Source of the DNA: Leptolyngbyaceae cyanobacterium RU_5_1
Lineage (GTDB): Bacteria > Cyanobacteriota > Cyanobacteriia > Leptolyngbyales > Leptolyngbyaceae
Length of the DNA stretch: 35,823 nucleotides
Assembly: GCA_012034055.1 (NCBI GenBank)
Contig: JAAUSG010000023.1
Coordinates: 1-35,823, forward strand
Direction of reading: 5' to 3'
Of the stretch, positions 26,156 to 34,411 are shown in pieces. Position 1 is the first letter of the stretch; the number at the start of each line of letters is the position of its first letter. A program made the position numbers and the translations under genes. The notes under the pieces were generated by a model that saw nothing but the letters and a program-made list of their open reading frames with translations, was not told where the DNA came from and ran no database searches.

Positions 26156-26295
26156 TTCAAATATTCACTTAAACGATGAAAAGCAGCCTACAAGCTGTGG
26201 TAGAACTCCTGGTAGAGTAAGAGCGACGCGATCGTCTTTACCCATTACCTGACCAGGAATAATTTTTACAAAGCAACCTAAAGGAAAGCTGTGGA

Positions 26296-26862
26296 ATGAA
26301 AACGAAGCTTAAGACCAACTTCCTTCAGCACCAGGTTAGAAAAGGCAAAAACTTCACTCTGATTCAACTGTCAGTTATTACTACAACCATCAGCCTATTA
26401 GCCACCATAACCTTGCCTGCCTTTTCACAGCGGACAGAAACAGCTAAACAAGCGATAACGACCATTGGCTCTATGAACCGAGCGCAGCAAGCTTTCTTTC
26501 TAGAGAGAAACCAGTTTGTAGCTCAGAAGGACTTCAATCAGCTAGGACTCGGTATTTCGCCCCAGACGCCAAACTATACTTACAGGATTGCTGGGGGTGG
26601 TCCCAAAGCAACCATAGTTACCAATCAGGCAATACCACGAGTTAACGGACTTAAGGCATACATCGGTGGCGCAAAGGTTGGAATGGTTTTACAAACGAGT
26701 GAGGCAACTACTTTAGCAGTGTTATGTGAAGCTAAGAAACCCAAGGGAATGCCTGGTGCTGCTACGGGTCAAGAGTTAGTAACCAGTGGTTCGGCTAGCG
26801 CTCCTCCAGGTTGCCCCAACAGCTATGTCAAAGTAACTCAGTCACTTAAGCTTACAAGGTAG
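26296..26862 (+). CDS. Type IV pilin-like (G/H type) secreted protein with atypical cleavage site
   Basis: 188 residues. The N-terminus is a basic leader followed by FTLIQLSVITTTISLLATITLPAFS, which has the layout of a class III prepilin helix. The two hallmark residues are changed: the residue before Phe is Asn rather than Gly, and position +5 is Gln rather than Glu. The body (IGSMNRAQQAFFLERNQF, LGLGISPQTPNYTYRI, GLKAYIGGAKV, and a Cys pair near 143 and 172) matches the cyanobacterial type IV pilin-like G/H proteins. Known relatives are pseudopilin-type proteins exported by the pilus machinery. AAAGGAAAG lies before the ATG. A terminator follows at 26919. Confidence 0.8.
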   Translation: MKTKLKTNFLQHQVRKGKNFTLIQLSVITTTISLLATITLPAFSQRTETAKQAITTIGSMNRAQQAFFLERNQFVAQKDFNQLGLGISPQTPNYTYRIAGGGPKATIVTNQAIPRVNGLKAYIGGAKVGMVLQTSEATTLAVLCEAKKPKGMPGAATGQELVTSGSASAPPGCPNSYVKVTQSLKLTR

Positions 26863-26918
26863 TAGGTAATGGATAATGGGCGATCGAAGTTGCCGCCGGT
26901 TACCCATTACCCTGATGA

Positions 26919-26943
26919 CCCACTGGATAACAGTGGGCTTTTT
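26919..26943 (+). terminator. Rho-independent terminator after the pilin-like gene
   Basis: Perfect 7-bp stem CCCACTG/CAGTGGG with loop GATAA (26926-26930), followed by CTTTTTG. Confidence 0.8.
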
Positions 26944-27089
26944 GTATAAGAAAAACAAATAGTAATTTTTGCTTATTAAGTAGCCTGATTGCTGAGGCAC
27001 ACCTCACTCTGGAGTAAAAAGTGTCTTAAGATTAACGTAAGAATTGACTTCGTGTTAAAAGCTGACCACAAAAAACCAGGAGAATCTCT

Positions 27090-28169
27090 ATGGCGATCGT
27101 ACCCATGCGGCTACTGCTGGATCACGCGGCAGAGAATGGTTATGGTATTCCTGCCTTCAATGTCAATAATATGGAGCAGATCCAGTCAATTATGCTGGCT
27201 GCTCACGAGACCGATAGCCCTGTGATTCTGCAGGCTTCTCGGGGCGCTCGCAAATACGCTGGCGAAAACTTCCTTCGCCACCTGATTCTGGCTGCGGTGG
27301 AGACCTACCCCCACATTCCGATCGTGATGCACCAGGATCACGGTAACGATCCTGCGACCTGTTATTCTGCCATCAAAAACGGCTTCACCAGCGTTATGAT
27401 GGACGGCTCTCTAGAAGCTGACGCTAAAACCCCTGCTAGCTTTGAGTACAACGTTGCTGTGACTAGGGAAGTGGTGAAAGTCGCACACTCTCTAGGTGTT
27501 AGCGTGGAAGGTGAACTGGGCTGTCTAGGGTCTCTGGAAACCGGCAAGGGAGACAAGGAAGACGGTCATGGCTTTGAGGGCACTCTCTCTCATGATCAGC
27601 TCCTGACCGATCCTGATGAAGCCGTTGACTTTGTCGAACAAACCCAGGTAGACGCACTGGCGGTGGCAATTGGAACCAGCCACGGGGCCTACAAGTTCAC
27701 CCGTAAACCCACCGGTGAAATCCTGGCAATTAGTCGGATTGAAGAAATTCACCGCCGGTTGCCTAACACCCACCTGGTAATGCACGGTTCTTCCTCCGTT
27801 CCCGAAGATCTGATTGCACTCATCAATCAATACGGTGGTGCAATTCCCGAAACCTACGGCGTCCCTGTAGAAGAAATCCAAAAGGGGATCAAGAGCGGCG
27901 TCCGCAAGGTGAACATTGACACCGACAACCGTCTGGCAATCACCGCTGCCGTTCGTGAAGCCCTCGCTGCCAATCCCAAGGAATTTGACCCCCGTCACTT
28001 CCTGAAGCCCTCTATTAAGTACATGCAGAAGGTCTGCGCCGATCGCTACCAGCAGTTCGGTACGGCTGGAAATGCTAGCAAGGTTAAGCAAGTTACCCTC
28101 GAAGAGTATGCTGCCAAATACGCCAAGGGTGAGTTGGCTGCCGTTGCGAAGAAGGCTGTGGGTGTTTAA
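27090..28169 (+). CDS. fba: Fructose-bisphosphate aldolase, class II
   Basis: 359 residues, full length for the Calvin-cycle type class IIB enzyme. The N-terminal [18 protein letters not shown] is followed by the zinc-binding VMHQDHGND, the second signature [30 protein letters not shown], and VMHGSSSVP with the catalytic-site region [11 protein letters not shown]. It cleaves or forms fructose 1,6-bisphosphate, and in cyanobacteria also sedoheptulose 1,7-bisphosphate. AGGAG precedes the ATG. The gene stands alone, with a 220-bp leader region upstream and a terminator about 135 bp downstream. Confidence 0.96.
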   Translation: MAIVPMRLLLDHAAENGYGIPAFNVNNMEQIQSIMLAAHETDSPVILQASRGARKYAGENFLRHLILAAVETYPHIPIVMHQDHGNDPATCYSAIKNGFTSVMMDGSLEADAKTPASFEYNVAVTREVVKVAHSLGVSVEGELGCLGSLETGKGDKEDGHGFEGTLSHDQLLTDPDEAVDFVEQTQVDALAVAIGTSHGAYKFTRKPTGEILAISRIEEIHRRLPNTHLVMHGSSSVPEDLIALINQYGGAIPETYGVPVEEIQKGIKSGVRKVNIDTDNRLAITAAVREALAANPKEFDPRHFLKPSIKYMQKVCADRYQQFGTAGNASKVKQVTLEEYAAKYAKGELAAVAKKAVGV

Positions 28170-28203
28170 CCGACTGTCTTAAGGAGCATGAATTAAATAA
28201 CTT

Positions 28204-28252
28204 GTGGGGTGGGTGTCTCACCCGCCCGGATGGGCATCTTGCCCATCCCACA
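28204..28252. repeat. Palindromic repeat (TGTGGGGTGGG ... CCCATCCCACA)
   Basis: Nested hairpins: outer TGTGGGGTGGG with CCCATCCCACA, inner GATGGGC-ATCTT-GCCCATC (perfect). It is a dispersed cyanobacterial-type repeat downstream of fba, before the terminator. Confidence 0.65.
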
Positions 28253-28303
28253 GGAATTACAGTTTATTTAATTCTCATTCCTAAGTCTCATTTACGAACA
28301 GTG

Positions 28304-28333
28304 CCGGGTAGTTCTCATACTGCCCGGTTTTTT
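28304..28333 (+). terminator. Rho-independent terminator downstream of fba
   Basis: Stem CCGGGTAG (28304-28311) with CTGCCCGG (28320-28327), one G-U pair, followed directly by six T. Confidence 0.8.
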
Positions 28334-28400
28334 GTACTCATACCAATTTGAAATGAAATTGAGCGAAATAGAAGGAGAAGACAAGCAGGATTGAAAAGTG

Positions 28401-28814
28401 ATGGCCAGACGATTGGTAATCGAGATCACGGAAAGCGCTGAATACTTGGAGAAAAGCCTAAAACAGGCGAAAAGTGGGAAGCAAAAGGAACGACTACAAA
28501 TGCTGTGGTGGCTGAAAACCGGACAAGTAGTGCCGCGTCCAGTGAGCCTCAAGCAACCCGATGGGGCAGTTGAGGGGTTTAAAAACTTCCGCCTCGTTCT
28601 AATGGAGTTAGAGGCGATTTTCGGCATCTCAGAGTTGCGTTATCTCGCCCAGGATGAAACCCGGATTGGACGCAAAACTGAGACCCAACGGGTGATTACC
28701 GCTCCAGGGGTCAAACCCAAGCTGAAAGTGGACTGGCCACGGCAAGCGTTCTGGTTGTATGGGGTGGTCGAACCGTTGAGTGGTTGGCAGTGGACTCAAG
28801 AGTATAGTCAATGA
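28401..28814 (+). pseudogene. IS630-family transposase remnant, internally deleted
   Basis: 137 residues against about 330 for a full enzyme. The first ~45 residues (MARRLVIEITESAEYLEKSLKQAK, then LQMLWWLKTGQVV) are the N-terminus. They are joined, with the helix-turn-helix region and more missing, to the start of the catalytic domain: LRYLAQDETRIGRKTETQRVITAPGVKP contains the first catalytic Asp in DETRIG, and AFWLYGVVEPLSGW follows. It stops at EYSQ where sequence of another IS begins. The second Asp and the Glu are missing, so it is inactive. Confidence 0.85.
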
Positions 28815-28950
28815 ACCCCTTCAACCAGGACAGAGAAAATCGCATTGAGCACCTCCCACCTCTCCCCTTCACGGGGACGACCACCGGGTTTTGCCGCTGG
28901 AATGTGGTCGCTCAGAAATTCATATTGGCGACGGCTCAGGTCGCTGGGAT
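28815..28950 (-). pseudogene. IS5-family transposase N-terminal remnant
   Basis: Reading leftward from 28950 the frame gives PSDLSRRQYEFLSDHIPAAK, then PGGRPREGERWEVLNAIFSVLVEG. This is the N-terminal block of IS5-type transposases (usually YPSDLTDAQW...PPAKPGGRP..REVLNAIFYLLRTGC). The start codon is cut off by the left end of the IS4-type element at 28951, and the frame ends where the IS630 remnant ends. Only about 45 residues remain. Confidence 0.7.
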
Positions 28951-29861
28951 CTCAGTACAGGACAAAACCTTGAAATAACCGACAAGAAAGGGTTTCATGA
29001 AATAACTAAATCAACCATGAAACCCTATGGATCAGATGACTCAATTACGCCGGGTTTTGCAGCCCCATCTGGGCTGGCACGGTGCTCGACTTGCCTTTGT
29101 TGCCCTGTTTTTGATGGCGCTGTTTCGGGTCAAGACGGTGAACTTGGCTGAGTTAGCCACCGGATTTTGTGGCAACGCCCACACCGATTCTCCCTGCAAA
29201 CGCCTGCACCGCTTTTTTGCCGACTTCGAGTTGGATTACCCTGGGATTGCTCAGATGGTGGTGCGACTGATGCAGATTCCAGAGCCGTGGGTGCTCAGTT
29301 TAGAGCGCACCGAATGGCAGTTGGGGGGCTGAGTGTTCAACATTTTGAGCTTAGGGATTGTCCATCCAGGGATGGCGTTCGCGGTGGTCTACTTGCTGCT
29401 CGATAAACGTGCCCAAACGGCGTCGCTTGGGGGGACATTGGGTCTATGTTGCGACCACCCGTCTAGAAGACAACTCCTTGCTGATCGTGATCACAAACCA
29501 CTCCCCCGAAACGGCGATCGCCGATGACGCGCAACGGGGGTCGTACGCCTTTGGCGGGGCGAAGCCCTAAGAAACTCTGTTTGGCGCATTCAAGACCCGG
29601 GGCTGTTGTCTCGAATCGACTCATTTCATTGACCTTTATCGCTGACGCAAGTTGATTGCGCTCTGATCGCTTGCCTTGGGTTGGGCGTTTCTAACAGGAT
29701 TGTGGTTGCATCAACACAATCCGTTGACACTCAAGTCTCACGGACGTAGAGAAAAAAGTCTATTTCGCTATGGATTCGACTATATTCGCAATGTCGTGGT
29801 TAATCTGGATCAAAAGATGGCGGAATTCCTTGAGATTTTACAATTTTTGTCCTGTACTTAG
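28951..29861 (+). mobile_element. Degenerate IS4-family insertion sequence
   Basis: 911 bp with terminal repeats CTCAGTACAGGACA (28951-28964) and the complement of CTAAGTACAGGACA (29848-29861). It contains a broken transposase gene whose stop codon TAG lies in the right end. It is inserted at the 5' end of the IS5-type remnant, giving nested IS debris. The element at 25479-25709 is a shorter derivative with the same ends. No target duplication is evident. Confidence 0.8.
29027..29861 (+). pseudogene. IS4-family transposase, broken by a stop, deletion and frameshifts
   Basis: The first part (MDQMTQLRRVLQPHLGWHGARL to EPWVLSLERTEWQLGG) ends at an in-frame TGA at 29330-29332. The same frame then continues FNILSLGIVHPGMAFAVVYLLLDKR. 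The catalytic centre that should follow is deleted. A second frame from about 29434 gives HWVYVATTRLEDNSLLIVITNHSPETAIAD, and a third from 29676 gives FLTGLWLHQHNPLTLKSHGRREKS and LFRYGFDYIRN to the end. Several independent lesions show long decay. Confidence 0.85.
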
Positions 29862-30006
29862 CTCCAAAACAACTGCTACACGCTCGATTTGCCCCCAGCA
29901 ACGCATTGCGAACGCAATAATATCCAAAAATCTCGCAACTTTTTTCTAGAATTCTGCAGCGCCTGCTTTCTAAGCTGTTAGCAGCAGAGTTGCTGGAGAA
30001 AAAAAG

Positions 30007-30417
30007 ATGCAAATTGAACCTGTTGAGATGACGACTCCGCTTTGGGGTTTGGCTGTTTTCATCGTCTGGACGATCGCGATCGTTGTCCTATTGCTCACCG
30101 TCAGGATCCGACACTTAGCGATCGGCGGCTCTGTCAAAGATTTTGGTACGCCCAATGATGAAAGCTTTCTCTGGCGGCTGTTTCGGGTACAAGCTAATCT
30201 AGTTGAAAACTTGCCTTTGTATATTGGAGTGGTGTTTCTTCTGACTGTTCGAGGCGTCTCTGGAGCTGCGATCGATCTACTAACTGGCGTGTACATCACA
30301 TTCCGGATTGTGCATTCTGTCGTTCATATCGCTGGACTCAATCCCAACTTGCGGGTGATTTGTTTAGCCATTCAGTTAAGTTGTTTGATTGCACTTATGA
30401 CTCTAGCCGTCTCCTAG
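30007..30417 (+). CDS. MAPEG family membrane protein
   Basis: 136 residues with four hydrophobic helices (LWGLAVFIVWTIAIVVLLLTV, NLPLYIGVVFLLTV, a helix around VYITFRIVHSVVHI, VICLAIQLSCLIALMTL). The MAPEG signature is FRVQANLVENLPLYIG near 61-76. Eukaryotic relatives are glutathione-dependent membrane enzymes. Bacterial members are mostly uncharacterised, so the reaction here is unknown. GGAG precedes the ATG. The gene converges with the cupin gene, and the 145-bp upstream gap next to the IS4 element holds no other gene. Confidence 0.85.
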   Translation: MQIEPVEMTTPLWGLAVFIVWTIAIVVLLLTVRIRHLAIGGSVKDFGTPNDESFLWRLFRVQANLVENLPLYIGVVFLLTVRGVSGAAIDLLTGVYITFRIVHSVVHIAGLNPNLRVICLAIQLSCLIALMTLAVS

Positions 30418-30483
30418 TTCTTCATGACGAAAATCTGAATCCTGTCTATCGCATCTGATGTCTCATGGTTCATGACGGCACTA

Positions 30484-30882
30484 TCAACAGGGTCGGTTTT
30501 GAGTTCCTTCACCGGCAGTGATGAACAACATTGAACTGGGTTCATGCACTCTGGCAGTATGCCATGTCCCACGCGGCACCAGGACGTAGGCACCCGGAGT
30601 ATTCAGGCATACCTTATTTTCTGCTCCATCTTGCTTCAGGATTAAATCGACCTGACCGGAAAGCAGACAGACCAACTCCTCTCCGGCTGGGTGCATTTCC
30701 CATGTATCCCAGTCCTGCTCGAAGGTATAGTGTGAAACCAGGCGCTTGCCCTTGAAGTCGCCAAATTGTCGTTCCAGGTTTTCATAGAAGCGATCGCTGA
30801 CCGGAACCGGAATGGCATTCCCATTGTCTTCAAGAACGACATAGGTGGAACTGAGATTGAAAAGATTGATTTCGCGTGTCAT
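30484..30882 (-). CDS. Cupin domain protein
   Basis: 132 residues. Cupin motif 1 is WEMHPAGEELVCLLSGQVDLIL (about 64-85) and motif 2 is PGAYVLVPRGTWHTARV (about 99-115). Three likely metal ligands are visible: His and Glu in HPAGEE and His in GTWH. It is a small single-domain cupin of the kind that holds a metal and may act as an isomerase, dioxygenase or ligand sensor. The substrate cannot be told. GGAG upstream supports the ATG at 30882. It is the last gene of the seven-gene set read leftward from the ECF sigma factor promoter region. Confidence 0.85.
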   Translation of the reverse strand: MTREINLFNLSSTYVVLEDNGNAIPVPVSDRFYENLERQFGDFKGKRLVSHYTFEQDWDTWEMHPAGEELVCLLSGQVDLILKQDGAENKVCLNTPGAYVLVPRGTWHTARVHEPSSMLFITAGEGTQNRPC

Positions 30883-30947
30883 GAGCTTACTCCAACATCG
30901 TGATGTTCACTGTGCCTCAGTTCCACCGGTTCCAATCTAGCTTGCCA

Positions 30948-31463
30948 CTAGTGTTGCCGCCGATAATTTGCGGTCATGAAATGATGCCACTGCCCGTCAT
31001 CCCCCAACATATGGGAAGTCATGACTCGGTGATCGTCACTCTTGAACTCGATTACATCCCTGTATTTTGCCATCTTGTCATCGCCCGTCATTGCAGGTCC
31101 ATCAGAATTGAGCGTCAGCACCGTTTCATTTGCATCCAATTCACCATCGTATGACCAGAGGTAGGTCATCATTGACCCAATCCAGGTGCCTACAAAACGC
31201 TGTTTCTGCGCATCGTAGCCCAGGGTCATGAGCGTTGTTGCCGCACCCCCACACGGCATTTCGCCCTGCCCTTCAGCCAGAACCCACAGTCCACCCAGTG
31301 AATGCACACGTTCGGTTCCAGTTGATTTTTCGGGAGATTTGTCTTCTCCCATCTTCGCCTCAACATCGTAGGTCCACTCACCCACGAGTTTTTGGAGCCA
31401 CTGATGTTCCTTTTGTGGTTCAGCCTGCATGGTTGAATCTTGTTGTGTTTGAGTCGTTTCCAT
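30948..31463 (-). CDS. DUF1579 family protein
   Basis: 171 residues, soluble, no signal peptide. The family pattern is clear: HQWLQKLVGEWTYDVEAKM near the N-terminus, then RVHSLGGLWVLAEGQGEM, MTLGYDAQKQRFVGTWIGSM, LWSYDGELDANETVLTL and YRDVIEFKSDDHRVMTSHM. It probably forms a lipocalin-like beta barrel. The biochemical role of the family is unknown. AAGGAG precedes the ATG at 31463. It sits 65 bp before the cupin gene and about 90 bp after the DUF899 gene in the same direction. Confidence 0.85.
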   Translation of the reverse strand: METTQTQQDSTMQAEPQKEHQWLQKLVGEWTYDVEAKMGEDKSPEKSTGTERVHSLGGLWVLAEGQGEMPCGGAATTLMTLGYDAQKQRFVGTWIGSMMTYLWSYDGELDANETVLTLNSDGPAMTGDDKMAKYRDVIEFKSDDHRVMTSHMLGDDGQWHHFMTANYRRQH

Positions 31464-31552
31464 TGCTTTAACTCCTTGTAATGAATGGTTGAGAACTGAG
31501 ATCGCAGTAGAGTTGACTTAAAGATGTCGCGCCTTATTCAGAGGGGACTGAA

Positions 31553-32280
31553 TCAGCCATAGGTCGGTTGCTGCGGCCAACCTGGGGGCGAGTCTTCAAA
31601 ATCTTCCTGCCGTCCGTAGGGTGTCGTATCGAGGAGACTGTAGGCATCGGTGAGCGACTCAGTGCCACGGGCATAGGTCGAATAGGTGTGAAAAACGTCG
31701 TCGCCGATGCGGAAAAGACACTCAGACCATGCTCCTCACCCTGCATGGCATTGGATCCGTTTCGTTTTTCTAACTCAGCTTTGTCTCGATAGTTGTACTC
31801 AATGGGTGCAATTGTTTCGTCTAGCGTGACATGGAAATCGTAGTTGAAATCACTGCCAAAGGAGGAATACCACGGGACAGTCCATCCTTTGAGTGTTTTG
31901 TAGGCTTCCAGCTTGGGCAGTGGGGCACGGGAGACCAGCACAAACGTTGTGTCGCGATCGCCCAGCATGGACAGGTCGCCCAGGGCATCGACATAGCCTG
32001 TACAGCCCATACAACCCTTGTCCCATTCTGGGTCGAACATGAAGTGATAGATGATCAGTTGGGTGCGTCCAGCAAACAGATCGATCAGTTTGACAGCGCC
32101 ATTCGATCCTGCAAAAGTGTATTCCTTCTCAAGCTTGACCATGGTTAGCCTGCGTCGCTCCGCATTGATGCGATCGCGGTGCTCGGTGTATTCCTTCTCG
32201 TGTTCAAGCAGTGTTTTCCGAGCCGTTAGCCATTCCTCTCGCCCAGCAACTTTGGGATGTGCAATTTCGTTCTTAATCAT
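31553..32280 (-). pseudogene. DUF899 thioredoxin-like protein, frameshifted by one base near the C-terminus
   Basis: The first ~190 residues are intact: HPKVAGREEWLTARKTLLEHEKEYT, DLFAGRTQLIIYHFMFDPEW, the CMGCTG cysteine pair, and FVLVSRAPLPKLEAYKTLKGW. At the four-A run 31713-31716 (TTTT on the coding strand) the frame leaves the family and runs to a stop at 31534. One more T would restore [18 protein letters not shown] to a normal end PTYG at 31553, giving 242 residues. The family resembles thioredoxin-fold dithiol proteins of unknown role. AAAGGAG precedes the ATG at 32280. Error or true mutation is undecided; the shifted product would have 248 residues. Confidence 0.88.
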
Positions 32281-32307
32281 TGTGAATCTCCTTTGATTCG
32301 TTGTAGC

Positions 32308-32742
32308 TCATACTTTTACCCTTTCGCTTACAGGCTCATCCTGTTGGATTGCACTGGGTTCCATGTACATCAGTTCCCAAATGTGACCATCTAAATCTTG
32401 AAACCCATGTGCGTACATGAATCCGTAGTCTTGAGGTTCGCTGTAGGTTGTGCCACCCGCCGCGATCGCGTTGCGAACCATTTCATCGACCTTTTCTCGG
32501 CTCTCCATCGATAAGCAGACCAGCACTTCGGTACTTTTTGTAGCATCGCAAATCGCATTGGGAGTAAACGTCTTGAACTTCTCGTAGGTCAAGAGCATGA
32601 CGAAGATGTTCTCGGAGACAATCATGCAGGTGGCAGTTTCATCAGTGAATTGCGGATTGAACTGGAAGCCGAGTTGCGTGAAGAACGAGATCGATGGCTT
32701 GAGGTCTTTGACGGGTAGGTTGACGAAAATTTGAGTACTCAT
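32308..32742 (-). CDS. VOC family protein (glyoxalase/bleomycin-resistance fold)
   Basis: 144 residues. QIFVNLPVKDLKPSISFFTQLGFQFN is the typical first beta-alpha-beta unit. A second half with VCLSMESREKVDEMVRNAIAAGG and DYGFMYAHGFQDLDGHIWELMYM follows, with DLDGHIWE as the usual metal-site Glu region. The usual His ligand at the N-terminus is replaced by Asn (FVNLPV), as in several VOC subgroups of unknown activity. A GGAG sequence precedes the ATG. It is 27 bp upstream of the DUF899 gene, so the two are co-transcribed. Confidence 0.86.
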   Translation of the reverse strand: MSTQIFVNLPVKDLKPSISFFTQLGFQFNPQFTDETATCMIVSENIFVMLLTYEKFKTFTPNAICDATKSTEVLVCLSMESREKVDEMVRNAIAAGGTTYSEPQDYGFMYAHGFQDLDGHIWELMYMEPSAIQQDEPVSERVKV

Positions 32743-32756
32743 GGTTTCTCCTGGTG

Positions 32757-32862
32757 TAATTGGTCATTGGTCATTGGTCAGTAGTCAGTAGTCGGTAGTC
32801 ATTGGTCATTGGTCATTGATTCGCGGCTGTCACGAATGACACATGACGCATGACAGATGACT
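32757..32862. repeat. TTGGTCA/GTAGTCA short tandem repeats
   Basis: Seven-base units TTGGTCA and related GTAGTCA and ATGACxC units fill the 119-bp gap between the two VOC genes. They interrupt the otherwise tight gene set. Non-coding. Confidence 0.65.
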
Positions 32863-33296
32863 CAAGCTGTTTGCTCACAGTTGACCATCCACGGCGTACC
32901 AAACTGATCAACCAACATGCCAAAGCGGACAGACCAGAAGGTTTGAGCGATCGCCATCTTCACCTTGCCGTTTTCTGCGAGCGCATGAAAAAGACGTTCT
33001 GCCTCCGCTGGCTCACCCACGCTGATCTGCACGTAGAAGCCTTGAGGGGTTTCAAAATATCCAGGCGGACTGTCAGACCCCATCAGTAAGCGATTCTCCG
33101 AGGGAGAGGCTCCGCCAACGCCCAAATCAAGACAAGCGTGCATGATTTTGTCATGCCATTCGGCAGGCACATGCTCGGCTGAGGGTGCTTCCTTGTGGGT
33201 CATCATCATCGTGATTTTGCCACCCAGACAGTGCTGATAGAACTTGAATGCGGCTTCACAGTTGCCGTTGAACATGAGGTAAGGATTGGTTTTCAT
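32862..33296 (-). CDS. PhnB-like VOC family protein
   Basis: 144 residues. The N-terminus NPYLMFNGNCEAAFKFYQHCLGGKI is the signature of PhnB-like proteins (also named 3-demethylubiquinone methyltransferase-like). It is followed by KIMHACLDLG, LLMGSDSPPGYFETPQGFYVQISV and a C-terminal WSVRFGMLVDQFGTPWMVN. The fold is that of glyoxalase, the reaction is not known, and the methyltransferase name is misleading. AAAGGA lies before the ATG at 33296. It is 30 bp downstream of the SnoaL-like gene. Confidence 0.9.
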   Translation of the reverse strand: MKTNPYLMFNGNCEAAFKFYQHCLGGKITMMMTHKEAPSAEHVPAEWHDKIMHACLDLGVGGASPSENRLLMGSDSPPGYFETPQGFYVQISVGEPAEAERLFHALAENGKVKMAIAQTFWSVRFGMLVDQFGTPWMVNCEQTA

Positions 33297-33326
33297 GGTG
33301 TGTTCCTTTAAGTTCAGTTGCCTGAG

Positions 33327-33770
33327 CTACGGATTGAGCGTGAAAACGGCTTGAGCAGTCTCTGGGTCAAAGGGCACCGAGACGTGTTCGTGTGTGATCT
33401 GCCAGTCGCCCTGATGTTTCTGGCAAACAGCGGTGACACGCATCCACATTTTCATCGCGGGATGGTCTTGTTCTCCCTTAAAGCGAAATAGCCAGTGGGC
33501 AGTAGCCAGGTCGTCATTGACGGTAACGGTGAGGTCGCGGGTTTCCATCTCGAAAGTGTCTGGAAAGTAAGGCAAACAGTCTTCCCACACTTGACGAACC
33601 GCGTCTTTACCTTTGGTTTGGAATGGCGGTTTGACATCAAAGAGAATGACCTCATCGGCATAGCGGGACATGATTTGATCCACGTCTTTCGTGCAAATGG
33701 CACGTTGTTGATTCGCAATCAATTGGCGAATCTCAGCTTCATGATTTGTGATTGTGCTTGCAGTTGTCAT
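33327..33770 (-). CDS. SnoaL-like / SgcJ-type NTF2-fold protein
   Basis: 147 residues. NHEAEIRQLIANQQRAICTKDVDQIMSRYADEVILFDVKPPF is the standard beginning of the SgcJ/EcaC and DUF4440-like cone-shaped NTF2 proteins. WEDCLPYFPDTFEMETRDLTV and ATAHWLFRFKG come next, and the end has GDWQITHEHVSVPFDPET. The fold is used for small-molecule isomerases, cyclases and ligand binding. AGGAG nine bases upstream fixes the ATG at 33770. It is the second gene of the leftward set, 51 bp after the YCII gene. Confidence 0.88.
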   Translation of the reverse strand: MTTASTITNHEAEIRQLIANQQRAICTKDVDQIMSRYADEVILFDVKPPFQTKGKDAVRQVWEDCLPYFPDTFEMETRDLTVTVNDDLATAHWLFRFKGEQDHPAMKMWMRVTAVCQKHQGDWQITHEHVSVPFDPETAQAVFTLNP

Positions 33771-33821
33771 TGAAGGATCTCCTGGGTTTGAGTTCAGTTT
33801 GGTTTTGGATGAGCACAGACA

Positions 33822-34178
33822 TTAAGGCTCTGGAAGTCCCGCAACTTCAATCACGGGACGAATCTCGACCGTGCCGACTCGCGCACCTGGAATCTGAGTG
33901 GCGATCGCGATCGCGTCATCCAGATCCTGAGCATCGACCAGGAAGAACCCGCCCAACTGTTCACGGGTTTCCGCAAACGGTTCATCGGTCACGAGTGATT
34001 TGCCATCACGCACCCGGACACTGGTTGCCGTTGCGACCGGATGGAGCGGAGCAGTTGCCAAATATTGCCCCTTCGAGTTGAGCTGCTGTGCGAGTTCGGC
34101 GGATTCCACATAGCAATGCTCTCGCTCGGCTTCGCTCAGGGCATTTTCCTCCAGGTAAATCAGCAGCACGTATTTCAT
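33822..34178 (-). CDS. YCII/DGPF-domain protein
   Basis: 118 residues from the ATG at 34178, which has AAGGAGG seven bases upstream. A longer frame to 34259 only reads through the promoter repeat. The sequence starts MKYVLLIYLEENALSEAE and contains VRVRDGKSLVTDEPFAETREQLGGFFLVDAQDLDDAIAIA; the family hallmark DGPFAETKE is altered here to DEPFAETRE. The end IEVRP/EIRP pattern is present. DGPF proteins are the usual genomic partner of ECF42 sigma factors and their biochemical role is unknown. It is the first gene after the two promoter-like repeats. Confidence 0.92.
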   Translation of the reverse strand: MKYVLLIYLEENALSEAEREHCYVESAELAQQLNSKGQYLATAPLHPVATATSVRVRDGKSLVTDEPFAETREQLGGFFLVDAQDLDDAIAIATQIPGARVGTVEIRPVIEVAGLPEP

Positions 34179-34211
34179 TCCGTTGCCTCCTTGGGTTTCC
34201 TCTATGAGTGA

Positions 34212-34238
34212 GTCGAACGCCGCTGGCTCAAATCGACA
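34212..34238 (-). promoter_or_regulatory. Candidate ECF-sigma promoter, proximal copy
   Basis: On the minus strand: TGTCGA (34238-34233), 17-bp spacer, CGAC (34215-34212). An A/T tract (AAAAAATTTTTGG) lies just upstream of the -35 like an UP element. The -10 box is 33 bp from the YCII ATG, leaving room for a start site and the ribosome binding site. TGTCGA and CGA/CGT are what I remember as the ECF42 recognition boxes. The element is part of a ~55-bp direct repeat. Confidence 0.6.
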
Positions 34239-34384
34239 CCTCGCCAAAAATTTTTTCATTCGGTACGATCGAGTTCTACCTCCATTTCTCTCTTGTGCTC
34301 TCTTGTGTTAGAACACCCTTGATTCCTGAAAAGCAAGTCCTGGTTGAATCTTGAACTCCCTCCTCCGTCCTCTGCTATAAGTCG

Positions 34385-34411
34385 GTCGAACAACGATCGC
34401 TCAAATCGACA
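34385..34411 (-). promoter_or_regulatory. Candidate ECF-sigma promoter, distal copy
   Basis: Second copy, 173 bp from the first and in the same orientation: TGTCGA (34411-34406), 17 bp, CGAC (34388-34385), again with an A/T tract beyond the -35. It points away from the sigma gene. Because the boxes are nearly palindromic, the plus strand also reads GGTCGA-N17-CGAC (34384-34410), so autoregulation of the sigma gene 30 bp downstream is possible. Confidence 0.5.

Noticed and set aside
34179-34259. Longer N-terminus for the YCII protein starting at 34259
   Set aside because: It would be translated from the promoter repeat itself; the ATG at 34178 has a strong ribosome binding site and matches the family start.
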